Shown here piece by piece: positions 22,458 to 32,082 of a stretch of 64,000 bases of DNA. Source of the stretch: Adiantum capillus-veneris. Taxonomy: Eukaryota > Streptophyta > Polypodiopsida > Polypodiales > Pteridaceae. The DNA lies in the NCBI GenBank assembly GCA_014529385.2, contig CM043959.1:57114753-57178752 (forward strand). The letters run 5' to 3'. Position 1 is the stretch's first letter; the number at the start of each line of letters is the position of its first letter. The notes under the pieces were generated by a model. It saw nothing but the letters and a program-made list of their open reading frames with translations, was not told the DNA's origin and did not search any database. The position numbers and the translations under genes are program-made.

Positions 22458-22665
22458 GTAGTCAGTACCAGGCGAATAAGGGAAGGTAAACCCTGTTTGC
22501 TGCACTTGTTCTCTTGGTATAGGTCACGTCCTTGGTCAGTACCAAGAGAATAAGGTAAGGTTACTAAGTCCGAAGGGCCCTATTCGCTTAGTACTGACCA
22601 AAAGAAAAGTTAAGTGATGTCTGCTAGTACAGAGGTCAATACTAAGCAAATAAGGGGAAGGTAAC
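22458..22665. repeat. Hairpin array 2
   Basis: Four arms related to arrays 1 and 3: TCAGTACCAGGCGAATAAGGG at about 22461, GTCAGTACCAAGAGAATAAGG at about 22534, CCCTATTCGCTTAGTACTGACC at about 22586 and TCAATACTAAGCAAATAAGG at about 22642. Opposite arms pair as inverted repeats. Confidence 0.75.
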
Positions 22666-22846
22666 CCATGCTTGTTGCGGATTTAGGGTTTTCTTTTGCC
22701 AAATACGCGTTTCGATTTTATAAGAAAAAAACAAAATTACAACTGAACACCAAGTTTTGAGTTAGAAAACACTTCAAACTTTACAAAGAGTGGCCTATTA
22801 ATTTCTGGGGGTTTAGGGTTTGCAATAACCATGTAGTCCTTTTTCT
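22666..22846. other. AT-rich spacer
   Basis: Short A/T tracts. Nothing recognised. Confidence 0.4.
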
Positions 22847-23415
22847 TCACAGCCAGGCTATCTCTTCGCAAAGCCTGTTGGCAAAGTTAATGGCTTCCTC
22901 ATATTTACTGGCCAGCTCAAGCACTTCATCCTTCATTTCCTGAAGCCAATTAATGATAGCCTCCATAGAGCCATTCTCGGCGAGCAATTGCTGCATGTCT
23001 TCAAGCCTTCTTGCTTCCAAAGAGTCTTTAAGGATTGAGACCCTATGCCTAACGATCAGCATTTACTGCAGCTTCAGGCTAGCATCCTGCACAGAGCATT
23101 TAGCAAGTAAGCTCTTCAAACTAGGAGCTTGGAAATTGGGAGCAGAAAGCAAATAATTACCAGTGGCTTACCTCGAGAATTGACTCCTGTGTTGACAGCA
23201 GCCACTCCCGAGTTGTGTCGGTCGAGAACATTAAAGGTAACATCGGGGGAGGGCCAAGGGGGGACCTCATGAGGAGGGCCCAGATGCGGTGTTGCTGGTG
23301 CTGTGGGAGTGTACCTTGGAAAGGCATCACCACTATCCTAAGCTTCTTTTAGTTGTTCTGCGAAACCCTGAGGGAGGTTCTAAAACAACTGCTTCTTAAA
23401 TAGACTTTCAGACAT
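22847..23415 (-). pseudogene. Small two-exon coiled-coil gene, minus strand
   Basis: Exon 1 (23415-23173) starts MSESLFKKQLF, carries two in-frame TAG codons, is Pro-rich in its middle (GPPHEVPPWPSPDVTF) and ends at a GTAAGC donor. Exon 2 (about 23092-22847) follows a GTGCAG acceptor and codes SILKDSLEARRLEDMQQLL and EMKDEVLELASKYEEAINFA, a likely coiled coil. The splice phase does not fit perfectly. The family is unknown. Hairpin array 3 lies about 240 bp upstream, between this gene and the divergent H3-Ulp1 gene. Confidence 0.45.
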
Positions 23416-23654
23416 GCATTAAAAGCAGAGCCTGGGTTCTGGCTTATGAGTGAGTGGTCTGTGAGGGGTGGTACCGCCATGCACTTTCATGAGAGGTGGA
23501 TGTGGGAGAGAGAATCAATGGTACCATCCCCCCGATATTAGGGGAGGTGATGGGAGGGAACGACATGACAGTTAGGATCGCATCGATTTAACATCTCCTT
23601 CACATTGGTATTTTGTTGCAGCGGTGGATGCAAACCTATTCGTTTGCTTGTACA

Positions 23655-24052
23655 CTTTACTGAGGTCACTACCCAGCGAATAAGGTATTTTGTTGCAGGG
23701 GATGCAAACCTGTTCGCTTGGTAGTGACCTCAGAACATGTAAGTGATGTCTGCTATTACTATTTTCTGAAGTCACTACCGAGCGAATAAGGCAAGGCAAA
23801 CTCTTTCCTATGCACCTATTTGCTCGGTAGTGACCTCAGAAAATAAAAGTCATGTCCGCATTACTATTTTCTGAGGTCACTACCGAGCGAATAAGGCAAG
23901 GAAACTCTTTCCTATGCACCTATTCTCTCGGTAGTGGCCTCAGAAAATAAAAGTCATGCCTGCTATTACTATTTTATGAGGTCATTACCGAGCGAATAAG
24001 GCAAGGCAACTCTTTCCTATGCACCTATTCGCTCGGTACTGACCTTTTCTGA
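23655..24052. repeat. Hairpin array 3, about 105-bp period, in a divergent promoter
   Basis: Unit starts (GAGGTCACTACC or variants) at 23662, 23768, 23873 and 23978, steps 106, 105 and 105. Each unit has an arm CACTACCGAGCGAATAAGG and, about 40 nt later, its inverse CCTATTCGCTCGGTAGTG, so each folds into a strong hairpin. The core ACCGAGCGAATAAGG matches arrays 1 and 2. The array ends about 60 bp before the H3-Ulp1 ATG. Confidence 0.9.
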
Positions 24053-24112
24053 AATCTGAAGTCCCTTGTGCTAACAAATGAATTGTCTTTTGGTGTTATT
24101 GTATTTGTAGAG

Positions 24113-24553
24113 ATGCCTCATGTAAAGGCCTGCGCTAGGAGGGCAACAGGTGAACCTTTGAATGCTCAAGCAAGAAGACGTCGATATGAGGCGCACAGAG
24201 GTGTACTGCAAGAGCTGCGCAGGATAGAACGACACGTTCAACCTGCTATTCCACATCTCCCTTTCCAGCGAGTAGTGCGGGAGATTTGCAAGCAGTGGAG
24301 ATTCGGCATGCGATGGGCCAGCAGTGCACTCCTCTGCCTTCAAGAAATTGCTGAAGACTACCTCGTGGAATTCTTCAGCGATGGATATATCCTGGTTGCC
24401 CATGCACACCGCATCACTATCATGCTGCAGGATTTTGATACTCTTCGTAGGCTTTGTTTCCGCTACGATGGGCTGCTTCAGCCATTGCCTATCCGGGATG
24501 GTAGAACCATGGATATTCTCAACATCCCCCCTCTCCATCTTCGTGCACGATAG
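24113..24553 (+). CDS. Histone H3-like ORF (intact part of the gene above)
   Basis: An uninterrupted 146-residue frame. The start at 24113 is chosen over the upstream Met at 24068 because only it puts K4, A7, R8, T11 and G12 in exact H3 register, and because a TTTGTAG acceptor precedes it. Compared with H3, K9 is Arg, S10 is Ala, and about 17 tail residues (including the K27 and K36 region) are missing. The histone fold from L32 to L114 aligns with H3 without gaps. About 32 extra residues follow the fold. A nucleosome-incorporated or chaperone-bound H3 mimic is the likeliest role, by inference. Confidence 0.85.
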   Translation: MPHVKACARRATGEPLNAQARRRRYEAHRGVLQELRRIERHVQPAIPHLPFQRVVREICKQWRFGMRWASSALLCLQEIAEDYLVEFFSDGYILVAHAHRITIMLQDFDTLRRLCFRYDGLLQPLPIRDGRTMDILNIPPLHLRAR

Positions 24554-26299
24554 ACAGAGCCGTCTAGGGCTGAAACAAACAGCAAGAGGACCTGATCACG
24601 GGTCAAGAGAAATGACACAGATGGGCAGGCTGAGATAGCCGCAGAGGGCCAAGCGCAAGCCAGAGTGGACCCCAAGGCAGTCATGGAAGAAACAGAGACA
24701 GTTATCGAGGAGCCAGCTAGACACCAAAATGAGCAAGTCATGGAGGATCCGCAACCCATCGTGGATGATGAGGGACAAGAGCAGGTAAGGGTAGAGCCTG
24801 AGGCATCTATGGAGCAACCAATATTGAAGGAAAATGATCCGGAGCCTGAGGAGCTTGAGGCTACTAGGGAGGAGCTTGAGGCAGCCAGGGAGCCAGCTCA
24901 AGAAAGGCAAGGGCAAGGCTCTGCATCACAAGGGCCATCCAATGTATCGGATGAGTCAATTATTTTAGAGAAATCAACGAAGAGAATGAAGAGGAGTTGA
25001 GAACTTTGTTGAGCTCATCGCCTCTTCATGCGCACATACAGCTGCCTGCAAGGTCAGAGGAGGCCTGCATTACCAACCTCGATAATGTAGACTTCATGTG
25101 CATGCGCAGGTTCACCGACTCGCTCGCAACGAATGAGGTCGTCAATGTTGCTTTGTGGTAATTCTCATGCTCTTATTGACTCGCTTGGTATTCAAGTCTA
25201 ATCTCTACCATTTGTTCATGTTAGCCACGTTGTCTCGCTTCTACCCCCTGAGGTTCAAGAGAAAGTATACGTAATAGATCCGCTGATATCGCCTTATCTA
25301 TAGAACAACTCAGTTTTCTTTTTGAGTCTGATGAACTAGTTTAGCAGAGTCAACTTTGATCTAGCGCGCTTTCTAGTCACTGCGTACAATCAATCGTGAG
25401 TATTTTCTTGCCTTGTAAAAAACATCTTGCATTGAGAATCTCTCCTCATCTTTGATGGTGTCTTTGTAGTGATCATTGGAGTCTGATGTTATTTGACATG
25501 GAAGCTAAGATTGTTTACTACGCAAACTCCGGGCAAAGTAGGGCATTTCACGGTCGTGTAAAAATGTAAGATCCAATTGGGTACATTTGGAAAGCAGTGT
25601 CTCTTTGTAATGTGTTTCTGACTCAAGTGGTTATGTATGTAGTGCCGCGAAAAAACTTGTATGCTGTGTAGAGCATATTTTGTTAGAACGTGATCTAGGA
25701 AATGTAGTCCGGCACGAACGGGTAACCATGCCCACGCAGACTGATGACTATAGCTGTGGCTGGCGAACCTGTTTGAATGCCGTGTTTCTCATCAGTCAAA
25801 TTATGGATATACCGAACGGAGGTAATCTGCTGTTTTATTATTTGTTGCAATGTATGTATGAAGCAACAGATGTCTGTATCACGCTTCTATAGGAACTTCG
25901 ATTACATAACTACACCAACAACGATGTGCGACATTTTTATGTAATGGCCATCCAACATATTATAATCTCGGTAAACAGACGCACAAGAGAGAAAGCGGCG
26001 AGAACTGACGAGTTCGAAGAGGCTCGCATTAACGAAATGACGCAACGCCACAATCAGACTCAAGAAGAAGTTCAAAATATGCAAGAAGCAATAAACCAAT
26101 ATTATGCGGACGCCGCAGAAGTAGAGTAATGGGCTACACGTCGACGGCAAGAGCAAGAACGGCGGGAATCTTCATAGGTGCAAGAAGCATGGGAAGCCAT
26201 GGAAGAGGCCCATGATTTCGAGCGACGCAAAAGGATGCCCGAGACGAGCATCCCCAGAGGCAGAGGTAGCAGCAATCGGAGTAGAGGGCAAGGGAGGAG

Positions 26300-26392
26300 T
26301 GGCACAAACCGCGAGAGAGGATAGGGGACGAGTGGCACAAACCGGGGGAGAGGACAGGGGACGTGTGGCACAAACCGGGGGAGAGGACAGTA
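26300..26392 (+). repeat. 33-bp coding repeat encoding RG-rich tail
   Basis: Three copies of a GGAGAGGACAGGGGACGAGTGGCACAAACC-type unit encode GTSGTNRGRGQ. The first has TAG where the other two have CAG, direct evidence of a C-to-T nonsense change. Confidence 0.8.
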
Positions 26393-26706
26393 GCAGGGAA
26401 AGGGAGAAAATTACTTGTATAAATCTTGACAAAAACAACACAATATGTAAAGTTTTGAAACATTGAAAATGTACATTTTTGAAACATTGTTTGACCGCCA
26501 AAAAATGTCTCTGCATTAGTCATTTTGAAGAGTACATCATGGTTTGCATGGCATCAAAGCTCTTTGCGTGCACAAGGTATGTGACCTAGCTTCCGGTGGA
26601 AGCAATTAAGTGAAGTGTATTTGTTAGTGACTCCTTGCACAATGTTGTTTTCTCCTTGCGCCTTGCAATCTGAAAAGAAGAAAAAGTTAGATTCGGTCAT
26701 AGTGTA

Positions 26707-27901
26707 TTAAAGACAATCAAAATTTATCGATTTAGTAAGCACCTTTCTATTGTTGATACTGAATGCATACAATTCTGGCAAAAGTGGAAGTTCTTCACAT
26801 ATAAGATCTATCCTGAGCTGTGCCAGAGTTGTGCTTGACATTGTCTCCATCACAATAAGTAGGTTGTCTCGAAAGTAGAGCTCCATTGGTAAAGGTTTGT
26901 TCTCGAGGTTGTTCTCCGTATCTTGGTCGAGTGGAATAAGCTGCTCGCTAAGAAGATGATATCTAATATAGTAAAACGATACTAAGAAATTTTGAGAGCT
27001 TATAATGAACTTGCAAATTATGGACTTCTTTTGCAAAATACAGATTCTGTTCTGTGATTGTTTCCTATCCCAGTTATCATCTAAAAAGTCCAAACAGCTC
27101 TCAGACTTGCAAATGAACATTGTTGCGTTAGTTCTTATTTGCTCATCGAAGAAAAAATCTACAAACACTTAAAGAGGCATAAATAGTGCGAGCCGAACTA
27201 TTTTTGTGGCAATTGAATTCTTGAGGGACTTTTGTATATCCTGAAACAACTTATTCTTGAAGCTTTCACTAGTTTGCGAAGCAGGCAAGGACCAATCCTT
27301 GTTGTCAAAGGATGGAAGTGACAAAGGAGCTACACGACCCCAACCAATGGAAGTTCTCGGTTCCACATATGACATATCATAAAAGAAAATTCCATTATCT
27401 GCAAGTTCCTTGTGTTGTCTTCCTCGGTACATTTGCTCACCAATAAACGCATGGAAAGCATCAAAAATCCCAACTATGCTCTCAACTGGTTGCCAATCTG
27501 TCCTATTCGATGGATAAATATCTGAAACATACCAAAGATGATATCCACCACTTAATATTCGAATATAATCATGCACTAAGCGAGATGCTGAAATAACTTA
27601 TAGTTGGGTTGATGCCTTGGAAAACTTGGAGGAGATGTTTGCAACCTTAAGTCTGCATGCTGGAAAGCATGTTGTATGAGGACCTCTTTCACCCGCTTGC
27701 TTTGTGCACACACTTTTTAACTTGACCCTTGAAAGCCTCCACGAAATCATTGCGTTGCCTCCTCTTCCTCCTCCTAGTTTGCAGTAGAACCCAACTTCCG
27801 ATAGTTATTCGAGATGGAATCCATGCTTGATCGTCTGTAATATAACTGTTAAAAATGCTAACAGAGTCAATGCTAGTGCTAGGCCTTCGAGAAGTAGACA
27901 T
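26707..27901 (-). pseudogene. Unrecognised multi-exon gene of the transposon, minus strand (right end)
   Basis: Three minus-strand blocks. 27689-27901 starts MSTSRRPSTS and has a basic run QTRRRKRRQRNDFVEAF, a likely nuclear signal or nucleic-acid contact. 27169-27576 has VHDYIRILSGGYHLWYVSD and IVGIFDAFHAFIGEQMYRG. 26707-27168 has CKSESCLDFLDDNWDRKQSQ and LLIVMETMSSTTLAQLRIDL. The blocks are long, protein-like and in order, with a likely intron between the first two (27580-27690). I do not recognise a family. It is transcribed towards the H3-Ulp1 gene (convergent, about 310 bp between ends). Confidence 0.5.
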
Positions 27902-28234
27902 GGTGTGTAGTAGAATGAATACACAGAAAGGTTAGTGCAAATATGAAAAAGGGAAGAAGTTTTGAGAGGGAAGTAGAGCTACTCAAAGTCATATTTGGGC
28001 GGGAACAAAGATACTAGATAGAGTCTTCAATGAAAGTTCTGAAATTCCTCGGTACATAGTTAGTACGACTTACGGCATTTATGCCTTGAAAGCGTGAAAT
28101 TGTGCAATTTCATGAACCAAAATAATATTTCCTCCCTTTTTTTTAAAAAGAGATTGACTCCAAAATGTCGATTTTCAACGTAACATTAGCCTCTTCCTCA
28201 TTGGTCGAGCGCCACTCTCTCTCTAGAACTGAAA

Positions 28235-28266
28235 GGCCCAAAAGTGAGTCCAGCTTTGTCCTAATG
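28235..28266 (-). repeat. Right terminal inverted repeat
   Basis: Reverse complement of 16005-16036 with three mismatches. Confidence 0.85.
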
Positions 28267-28597
28267 TTAACAAGATTCTTTGTGATAAAATGCAAAGCTA
28301 TGTTTGATTTTTATCGAGTGTTTCTTAGTGAAATACATCAAGCATAATGTTTGTGTTTTTGGGGTTTTTTTTAATTATGTTACTTTTTTTTCCATCGCTC
28401 GGCTTACTCGTGGGATTATGATTGCAAAATGGTCATCCCCGTCAACAAGCACGTCAAGCACCTCAAGAACGTTGTCAACAAGCATGACAAGCACCTTAGT
28501 CAGCAAGCACGAACCAAGCACCTTAGTCAGCAAGCACCTCAAGCTTGGGTCGGGTTCACACCTCAAGCACAGACCTAGCTTACCTAAGATCAAAGGA
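28267..28597. repeat. AAGCACCTCAAG/AGTCAGCAAGCACC minisatellite within AT-rich DNA
   Basis: From about 28437 to 28570, CAAGCACCT and GTCA(A/G)CAAGCA words repeat at 18-30-bp steps. Bases 28267-28436 are AT-rich with T runs and may be the continuation of the element B LTR. No gene. Confidence 0.65.
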
Positions 28598-28690
28598 ATT
28601 CAACACTAACCATTGGAGGTATTTAATGAAGCTAATCCTAAGGTCTTTAAGCTCCATTAGCGAGCCTTTCTCTTTGACATTGACGGACGC
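28598..28690 (-). repeat. Chromovirus LTR fragment
   Basis: CACTAACCATTGGAGGTATT...CTCCATTAG...CTTTCTCTTTG matches 60571-60660 in order and wording. Together with 31271-31455 it is probably the left LTR of chromovirus 2, split by simple-sequence DNA. Confidence 0.6.
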
Positions 28691-28843
28691 AAAGCGGATC
28701 CCGAACCCCGACGGCCTCTAAAATGCCGGGGACCGAATGGCGCGCCTCGAGCGTGCCACGGTAAAGCAAACAGGGGGCACCACCTAGCTTTGAGGGGCTA
28801 GGACGCAAAACCCACGATGATATGAACACCGCAAGCCTACACA

Positions 28844-28896
<53 letters not shown>

Positions 28897-29790
28897 CTTG
28901 CAAATGATGAAAACCCTCGGGGGTGTGAGGGCAAATTATTTCTGCAATATTTACAAGGCGGCATGCCGTGGTGGTAGAGAGGTAGGGGGAGGAGGTGGTG
29001 CAATCTACTTGGTGCGTTCTCTAAGGCGGCTCAATGATTGTGAATACTCACCACCAAGAGCGTGCATACGTGTGTGCATCGACCATTGGAGTCGAGAGAT
29101 GGATGTGGTTCCCTTCTCATGGTGCAATTCCCAAGGCAAACCCAACACACAAGCCCCCTCCCCGTGATGGTGATAGTGTCAATCCTTCCTACTACACTCT
29201 ACCAAATGCTTGGTTCCTCATGAATTGTCCCCCCCCCCCCGATAGTGACCTCTCAGTGCCAATTTATAGGTGTTGGCTGCTTGGATTATGGTAATCCCAG
29301 TGTGGTTAGGGTAATCTTAATCGGGGAGACAAAGCAAGTGGTGGGCCTGGTGTGGTTGACCCTTGCTTTGTTTTTGGGAGGTATTAAAAGAGGGAATCTC
29401 TAGGTGGGCCTTTATGACCATCACCTAGAAAGGATATTTACAAAGAATGGAAATTTACAATGCCTCGGGTGAAAACTAGAGATAATGATGAAATAAACTA
29501 TAAATTACTGGGATGGCATCGTGTTGCGTGTTGCCGGCAATGGCATGTTGCCAGTGCGTCGGTGTCGAGTGTATTCTTTTCATTCTTTTCGATTCGACTG
29601 GGGCATGCCTTTGGCGCATTTTCTCTTTTTGTTGTTGCGGCACATGCTTGGATCCTTCTCTTTTGTTTGTTGATGTCATAGCGTTTTCTTTGTATTTGCG
29701 GTGCGGTGCGTATATTGTGTGTATATTCGTGCATGAAGGCGGGTGTGTATGTTTTTGTATAGGCATGTTTGTGAGAAAACGTGCGTGGGA
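28691..29790. other. GC-richer insertion without a recognisable gene
   Basis: Contains a (GA)n run at 28850-28893 and a C run near 29229. Frames such as 28898-29167 and 29460-29681 are short and have no known motif. It may be an internal or LTR part of another retroelement. Confidence 0.4.
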
Positions 29791-29801
29791 GGGGGGCTAT
29801 A

Positions 29802-29980
<179 letters not shown>

Positions 29981-30079
29981 TTTTTGTTTTTTATTCTTCT
30001 TCTTTTGGCGATGGCCGACAGCCTGTTTTTTCTGCACAAGGCAGATGGGGGGCGGGGGGGGGGTAGAATAAGAGGTAGA

Positions 30080-30097
30080 GAGTGTGTGTGTGTGTGT

Positions 30098-30142
<45 letters not shown>

Positions 30143-30215
30143 TGTGTGTGTGTGTGTGTGCATGTAGGTAGGGTGTGTGTGTTTTTGTGTGTGTGTGTGT
30201 GTGCATTTTGTGTAT
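30080..30215. repeat. (GT)n microsatellite
   Basis: GT runs broken by GG and short words, followed by G-rich unique sequence. A 400-codon minus frame through 29498-30700 is a repeat artefact (YI, HT and SL runs). Confidence 0.95.
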
Positions 30216-30449
30216 TGCGGACTGCGCTGCCCGTGAGGGCGTGTGTGTATGTGTGCGTGGACTGCGGACGGCTGCGCACAGTGAATGGTGAAATGGTGGG
30301 TGGTGTGTGTGATACTGCTGCGACTGCTGCGCACAGCGCGAGGGAGAGAGGGAGAGGGGGGGTGATTGTGGGTGGTGGTATGGTGTGTGAGGCACTGCCC
30401 ATGAGAGGAGAGGAGAGTTGATCCTTGCTGCGTGGCCTGAGCGCCCGGA

Positions 30450-30480
30450 TGAGAGAGAGAGAGAGAGAGAGAAGAGAAGA

Positions 30481-30533
<53 letters not shown>

Positions 30534-31093
30534 CGCGCGAGCTTTGAGAGGGAGAGTGTGAGGGAGAAGGCAGGGTGAGGATTTAGGGATAAGAGAGAGA
30601 GAGAGAGAGGAGAAGAGCAGAGAGAGAGAAGAGAGAGAGAGAGAGATAGAGAGTATTTGAGGGAGAGGGGGGTGGGCGGGGGGGGGTGTTTGTCTTGCAT
30701 GGAGCTTGAGGACGAGTGTGGGGGGGATAAGTCAATGGGGGGGGAGTGAAGGAATATATCCGCGGGCCAAGGGGGGGGAAAGAGCCGAGGAGGGTGGGGG
30801 GAGAGGGAGGAGGTGTCGGAAAGGAATAGTTAGCGGGCCAAAGGGAGGTGGGAAGAAAGTGGGGGGGGGGGGGGGGGGGGGGGGGGGGGTAAGGTGAGTG
30901 GGGAATTAAGGGTGAGGGTGATGAGTGTAAGAATACAGAGAGCGGAAGGGGGGGGGGGGGGGTTTCCATGCGGCTCACACAGAGGGAGCACGAGAGAGGG
31001 GTCGGGGAATTTTTTCAGAGCCTCTGCCAAGCCGGGGAGGGTAAATTGGGGAGAGAGAGAGATATTAGGGAAGGGGTATGTAAGGGAAAAAGG

Positions 31094-31159
<66 letters not shown>

Positions 31160-31270
31160 AGAGAGAAGAGGTTTTATCCGATGCCCGTAGGGGGGGGGGA
31201 GGGGGGGGGGAATAAGCTACGGTGGGGGGTAACTGAGAGTGGGGGGGGTGAAATGAGTTTTTTTTTTTTT
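30450..31270. repeat. Purine/poly-G tract cluster
   Basis: The plus strand is almost entirely G and A: (GA)n at 30450-30531, 30592-30652 and 31095-31170, a 29-base G run at 30861-30889, and further G runs near 30675, 30770, 30950 and 31190-31210. Many G-quadruplex and triplex options exist. No gene. Confidence 0.93.
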
Positions 31271-31455
31271 TTCGAAAGTCGGCAATCAACATATCATCTC
31301 TCATTTGGACCCCTTTACCATTGGCCCCGTGTTGAGATAGTCCGGTAAGCACATGTCTATATTCTAACCCTTGTTCCTGTCTATTCTCCCACATTAAATG
31401 ATCAGTTTAATATGAGAAAATAATTTGGGTTTTTTAGATATTAGATTTTATGACA
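31271..31455 (-). repeat. LTR start of chromovirus 2 (left LTR)
   Basis: CATTAAATGATCAGTTTAATATGAG...TTTTATGACA matches 920-989. The LTR boundary CA falls at 31455, followed by the purine tract (31456-31469, minus strand). Confidence 0.8.
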
Positions 31456-31847
31456 TTACCTGTCTCTTGAAATCATATTCGTCCTCGACTATGAGGTAGA
31501 ATAGATAAAGCCTTAGTCATTAGTCAATGTTTCTTAGCGGGTAGAGGATCCCTTTTACTCTACAACATCATTCCAAGATGGATGACTAATCCATTTGGTG
31601 CTTGGGATACATAGCTACCACAAGCATGTCTGCTTTTTAGTCTATTTCATTCTCCCAAAGTAGAGTGACAAATTCTACTTGGTGTTTTGCGAGACGTCAT
31701 TATCACAAACATGATGGAAAGTATGCATATTATTTAATTTGTGCACAATAAAAAGAGCATTTGTCTTATAAGACAAAAACGTTGGTCATTTAAAAGAAAC
31801 ATGTACATTTGCTTACTCTAATGTAGCATTGTAAGCATGGACAAGGT
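31456..31847 (-). other. Polypurine tract and 3' untranslated part of chromovirus 2
   Basis: Matches 990-1334 and 7069-7415. No frame. Confidence 0.72.
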
Positions 31848-32082
31848 TCATACTATCCTCAAGTTGTATTCCTTGCATCCATCTAGCATCTTCAAAAGGA
31901 TAGTTTTTGAACTTAATAAGATACCGTCAGATAATCTTACCATGTCATAGTACCTTGTTTTCATGCCAAAGGATAGCTTCGGGTTGTAGCACCGCTTCTT
32001 GGTCTTCAGTTTTGGGAGGGTCTTCAATAATTGGTTCACAATTGGTTCACTTGGTGGATCTCCTTTGTAAGGTTTAAGTAGG
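31848..32082 (-). pseudogene. Chromovirus 2 chromodomain fragment, cut by element A
   Basis: Homologous to 1350-1590: LLKPYKGDPPSEP, then a frame change, and KNYPFEDARWM-like text at about 31870-31920 in another frame. The fragment ends at the target duplication GTAGG (32078-32082). The matching other half starts at 51864 with the text expected immediately before it in element order, so the two halves were one integrase/chromodomain gene. Confidence 0.85.

Larger units (their letters stand above)
24113..26393 (+). pseudogene. Histone H3-fold / acidic / Ulp1 (C48) / coiled-coil / RG-tail protein
   Basis: Residues 1-114 are a histone H3: tail with K4 and AR-x2-TG in canonical register, then LPFQRVVREI, RWASSALLCLQEIAEDYLV and HAHRITIM. 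H113, R116, T118 and D123 equivalents are kept. W at H3 position 84 and D-F near the C-terminus recall CENH3, but loop 1 has canonical length. The ORF stops at 24551. The same frame continues after that TAG and a TGA with a Glu-rich stretch to about 25000. Then, in exons split by GT-AG introns, come Ulp1-like blocks: NEVVNVALW, HWSL (catalytic His, 25474), YYANSG (Asn where Asp is usual) and QTDDYSCGW (Gln and Cys, about 25738). A coiled coil and an RGRG/GTNRGRG tail end at 26393. Stops look like CAG/CGA to TAG/TGA changes. A single fused gene is inferred. Two adjacent genes are possible. Confidence 0.75.
16005..28266. mobile_element. 12.3-kb DNA transposon with terminal inverted repeats, carrying a histone H3-Ulp1 gene
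   Basis: Bases 16005-16036 (CATTAGGTGAAAG...) and the reverse complement of 28235-28266 agree at 29 of 32 positions. The next outside bases differ (TTGC against TTAA). If the repeat starts at TAGG, both flanks are AT, a possible 2-bp target duplication. Inside are a plus-strand transposase-like gene, a minus-strand gene at 19-20.9 kb, a small minus-strand gene at 22.8-23.4 kb, a plus-strand H3-Ulp1 gene at 24.1-26.4 kb and a minus-strand gene at 26.7-27.9 kb. Three hairpin arrays and a minisatellite lie between them. The superfamily is not assigned. Polinton-like size and a protease are suggestive, but no DNA polymerase or retroviral-type integrase was seen. Confidence 0.75.

Noticed and set aside
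24068-24112. Upstream Met at 24068 as start of the histone-like ORF
   Set aside because: The extra 15 residues are hydrophobic and unlike H3 tails. The start at 24113 puts the tail in exact H3 register and follows a splice-acceptor-like TTTGTAG.
16001-28270. TTAA target duplication for the 12-kb transposon
   Set aside because: TTAA occurs only on the right flank (28267-28270). The left flank is TTGC. At most a 2-bp AT duplication is possible.
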